Assembly: GCA_964514665.1 (NCBI GenBank)
Contig: CAZESH010000251.1
Coordinates: 1-6,538, forward strand
Direction: 5' to 3'
Length of the DNA: 6,538 nucleotides
Source: CAZESH01 sp964514665
Lineage (GTDB): Bacteria; Bacillota; Bacilli; Paenibacillales; KCTC-25726
Positions 5,314 to 6,538 of the stretch are shown here, piece by piece. The notes beneath the pieces are model-generated. The model had not been told where the DNA came from and ran no database searches. It saw only the letters and a program-made list of their open reading frames with translations. How positions within the stretch are numbered: position 1 is the first letter of the stretch; every line of letters begins with the position of its first letter. Both the position numbers and the translations under genes were made by a program.

Positions 5314-6155
5314 CTTCGATTCTAGAAACCTTTGATGTAAGTTTCAGCTATCCCGGTACCCGGACAAAGGCTTTACATAAGCTAAACATCCGTATACCTG
5401 AGGGCAAAAAGACAGCGATCTGCGGACATAATGGTTCCGGCAAATCTACGTTATTTCTTCAAGCGATTGGCATACATGCGCCTGCAACCGGAAACGTGTT
5501 ATGGAAAAATGCACCTTTAACCTACCATCGCAAAGAACTTAAACAATTACGCCAAGATGTCGGACTCGTATTTCAAGACCCCGAGCAGCAGCTCATTCTG
5601 AATACGCCATATGAAGATGTTTCTTATGGTTTGCGGAATGCCGGCATGCCAGAGCAAGAAATCAAGACGCGTGCGGAAGCTATTCTGCTTGCGATGAGAC
5701 TCGAACACCTGGCCCATACCCCCATTCATCACTTAAGCCTGGGTCAAAAGAAAAGAGTCGCACTTGCGGGTGTACTCGTGCTGGAACCAAAGCTTCTTCT
5801 GTTGGATGAACCGACGGCTTATCTGGATCGCATATCCGAACAACGGCTGGTGGAGGAGCTGGATCGCATTCATACTCACGGCATCACATTAGTAATGGCT
5901 ACCCATGACATGAATCTCGCCTACTCATGGGCAGACTGGATCTTGGTTATGGATCAAGGACAGTGTGTCATGGAAGGAACACCTCATGATATATTTAACG
6001 ATTCAGCGGCTATTAAGGCCCTTGGCCTAGACATGCCCATGTTATTGGAACTATGGCTCGCTTTGCCCGAAACCGTTCGTGAGGGGAATTCGCCACCAAA
6101 GAATGTAGAAGAATTCAAATGTCTCATTCAAAAAAGTTTTCAGCAATTTGTCTAG
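5310..6155 (+). CDS. cbiO: Cobalt ECF transporter ATP-binding protein CbiO
   Basis: Cytoplasmic ABC ATPase of 281 residues that powers cobalt import through CbiQ. All nucleotide-binding motifs are present. Walker A is GHNGSGKST (39-47), the Q-loop is VFQDPEQQ (Gln89), the signature is LSLGQKKRVA (142-151) and Walker B is LLLLDEP (162-168, catalytic Glu167). The H-loop is ATHD (His199). The signature has Leu in place of the first Gly of LSGGQ, a variant I recall as common in CbiO proteins and not a defect. I chose the ATG at 5310: GGAGG (5297-5301) lies 8 nt upstream and ATGA overlaps the cbiQ stop, matching the rest of the operon. An upstream in-frame ATG at 5286 would add eight residues, lacks a ribosome binding site and would place GGAGG inside the gene. 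A single ATPase gene implies a homodimer. No intrinsic terminator is seen directly after it. Confidence 0.95.
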   Translation: MTSILETFDVSFSYPGTRTKALHKLNIRIPEGKKTAICGHNGSGKSTLFLQAIGIHAPATGNVLWKNAPLTYHRKELKQLRQDVGLVFQDPEQQLILNTPYEDVSYGLRNAGMPEQEIKTRAEAILLAMRLEHLAHTPIHHLSLGQKKRVALAGVLVLEPKLLLLDEPTAYLDRISEQRLVEELDRIHTHGITLVMATHDMNLAYSWADWILVMDQGQCVMEGTPHDIFNDSAAIKALGLDMPMLLELWLALPETVREGNSPPKNVEEFKCLIQKSFQQFV

Positions 6156-6348
6156 TTATACTCTATTCCCACTAATCACACAGTAAGGTTAGACAAGGGA
6201 TTACTCCCTCGGACTCCCCGTCTGGCTAAAATTCATTATCTTCAATAAAAATTAACATGAGCGTGAAATCATTGAAAGAAACTATCACTCTTGAATTGGG
6301 CATTGCCGGCAAAAACTCGTCTTTGAATTAAGAGAGACTAACTTGGAA
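6156..6348. other. Non-coding stretch after cbiO with an imperfect hairpin
   Basis: GGTTAGAC (6187-6194) can pair with GTCTGGCT (6220-6227), using three wobbles, around an inner hairpin AGGGA-TTAC-TCCCT (6196-6209). It is followed by AAAATTCATT rather than a T-run, so it is at best a weak or factor-assisted end of the cbi transcript. Further on are a 10-bp palindrome TTGCCGGCAA (6303-6312) and the short inverted repeat GACTAA (6336-6341) with TTAGTC (6349-6354). On the minus strand the latter could weakly terminate the regulator remnant, since it is followed by TCTCTTAATT. No gene is supported. Confidence 0.5.
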
Positions 6349-6538
6349 TTAGTCCAAAAGCTGCAACTCCCTTGCTTTGGAAATCGCTTGTACCCTTCTT
6401 TTGACTTGCAGCTTTCCATATATGTTGAAGGCGTGTATCTTGACGGTTCCTTCCGTTATTTTCAAACGCACAGCAATTTCCTTAGTAAGCGTCCAATAAC
6501 TCGGTGGATAGAAAAAGAGCAAGAACTCATGTAAACTG
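6349..6538 (-). pseudogene. 3' end of a LuxR/MalT-type HTH regulator, cut by the window edge and probably decayed
   Basis: The minus-strand frame ends at TAA (6351-6349) and contains, from 6480 downward, a convincing LuxR-type DNA-binding end. It runs KEIAVRLKITEGTVKIH, then NIYGKLQVKRR, then VQAISKARELQLLD. This matches the recognition helix and last helix of the NarL/LuxR fold, with the RTQAIxxARELGLL-like tail usual in large MalT/LAL activators. Before the EIA motif the open frame (6481-6538) reads hydrophobic, aromatic residues and lacks the expected first helix. Shifting frame around 6525 gives VLALFLSTE, which resembles the expected EVLxLLAxG. About ten extra bases (roughly 6489-6498) would then have to be removed to rejoin LTKEIA. 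That suggests a one-base loss and a small insertion, hence decay. A sequencing error, or a divergent intact gene continuing beyond the window, remains possible. Confidence 0.6.

Noticed and set aside
6257..6331. 24-codon frame starting ATG AGC GTG
   Set aside because: It has no ribosome binding site and no recognised homolog, and lies in a non-coding AT-rich stretch.
6343..6534. 63-residue plus-strand reading frame at the right edge
   Set aside because: It is the antisense shadow of the LuxR-type helix-turn-helix end, which shows clear family motifs on the minus strand.

Overview
The window looks like the chromosome of a Gram-positive, spore-former-type Bacillota, most likely a Paenibacillus or close relative. 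The evidence is strong purine-rich ribosome binding sites (AAGGGAGGG, AGGAG, GGAGG), sigma-A-like promoters with extended -10 boxes, a 7TMR-DISM histidine kinase, a Gram-positive-type CsrA, and a cobalamin riboswitch ending in an intrinsic terminator. The genus is an inference from gene content, not from a marker gene.

Left part (1-2804), signalling. A membrane histidine kinase enters from the left edge with its N-terminus missing. It runs tail-to-tail into an OmpR-family response regulator on the minus strand, with only 5 bp between the stop codons. The regulator has a good sigma-A promoter at 2494-2522. Divergent from it is a small csrA gene. The shared intergenic region carries an 11-bp-period direct repeat that could be the binding site of the regulator.

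Middle part (2805-3440), RNA regulation. About 300 bp without a recognisable gene hold a long, well-paired inverted repeat (2960-3046) that is not an obvious terminator. An extended -10 promoter (3105-3113), a complete cobalamin riboswitch (3135-3305), a possible 14-codon leader peptide (3344-3388) and an intrinsic terminator (3375-3403) follow.

Right part (3441-6155), cobalt uptake. cbiM, cbiN, cbiQ and cbiO form a complete group I ECF transporter operon in which each stop overlaps the next start by 4 nt. CbiM (with the small CbiN) binds the metal, CbiQ is the transmembrane coupling protein, and CbiO is the ATPase. With the B12 riboswitch in front, the simplest reading is cobalt import for cobalamin synthesis, shut off when B12 is plentiful. 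No B12 biosynthesis gene lies inside the window.

Right edge (6156-6538). After a non-coding stretch with one imperfect hairpin, the minus strand carries the last turn of a LuxR/MalT-type helix-turn-helix regulator. It is cut by the window edge and probably decayed.

Most of the window is ordinary. The observations most worth checking are the riboswitch, leader-peptide and terminator arrangement, and the unexplained structured element between csrA and the riboswitch.
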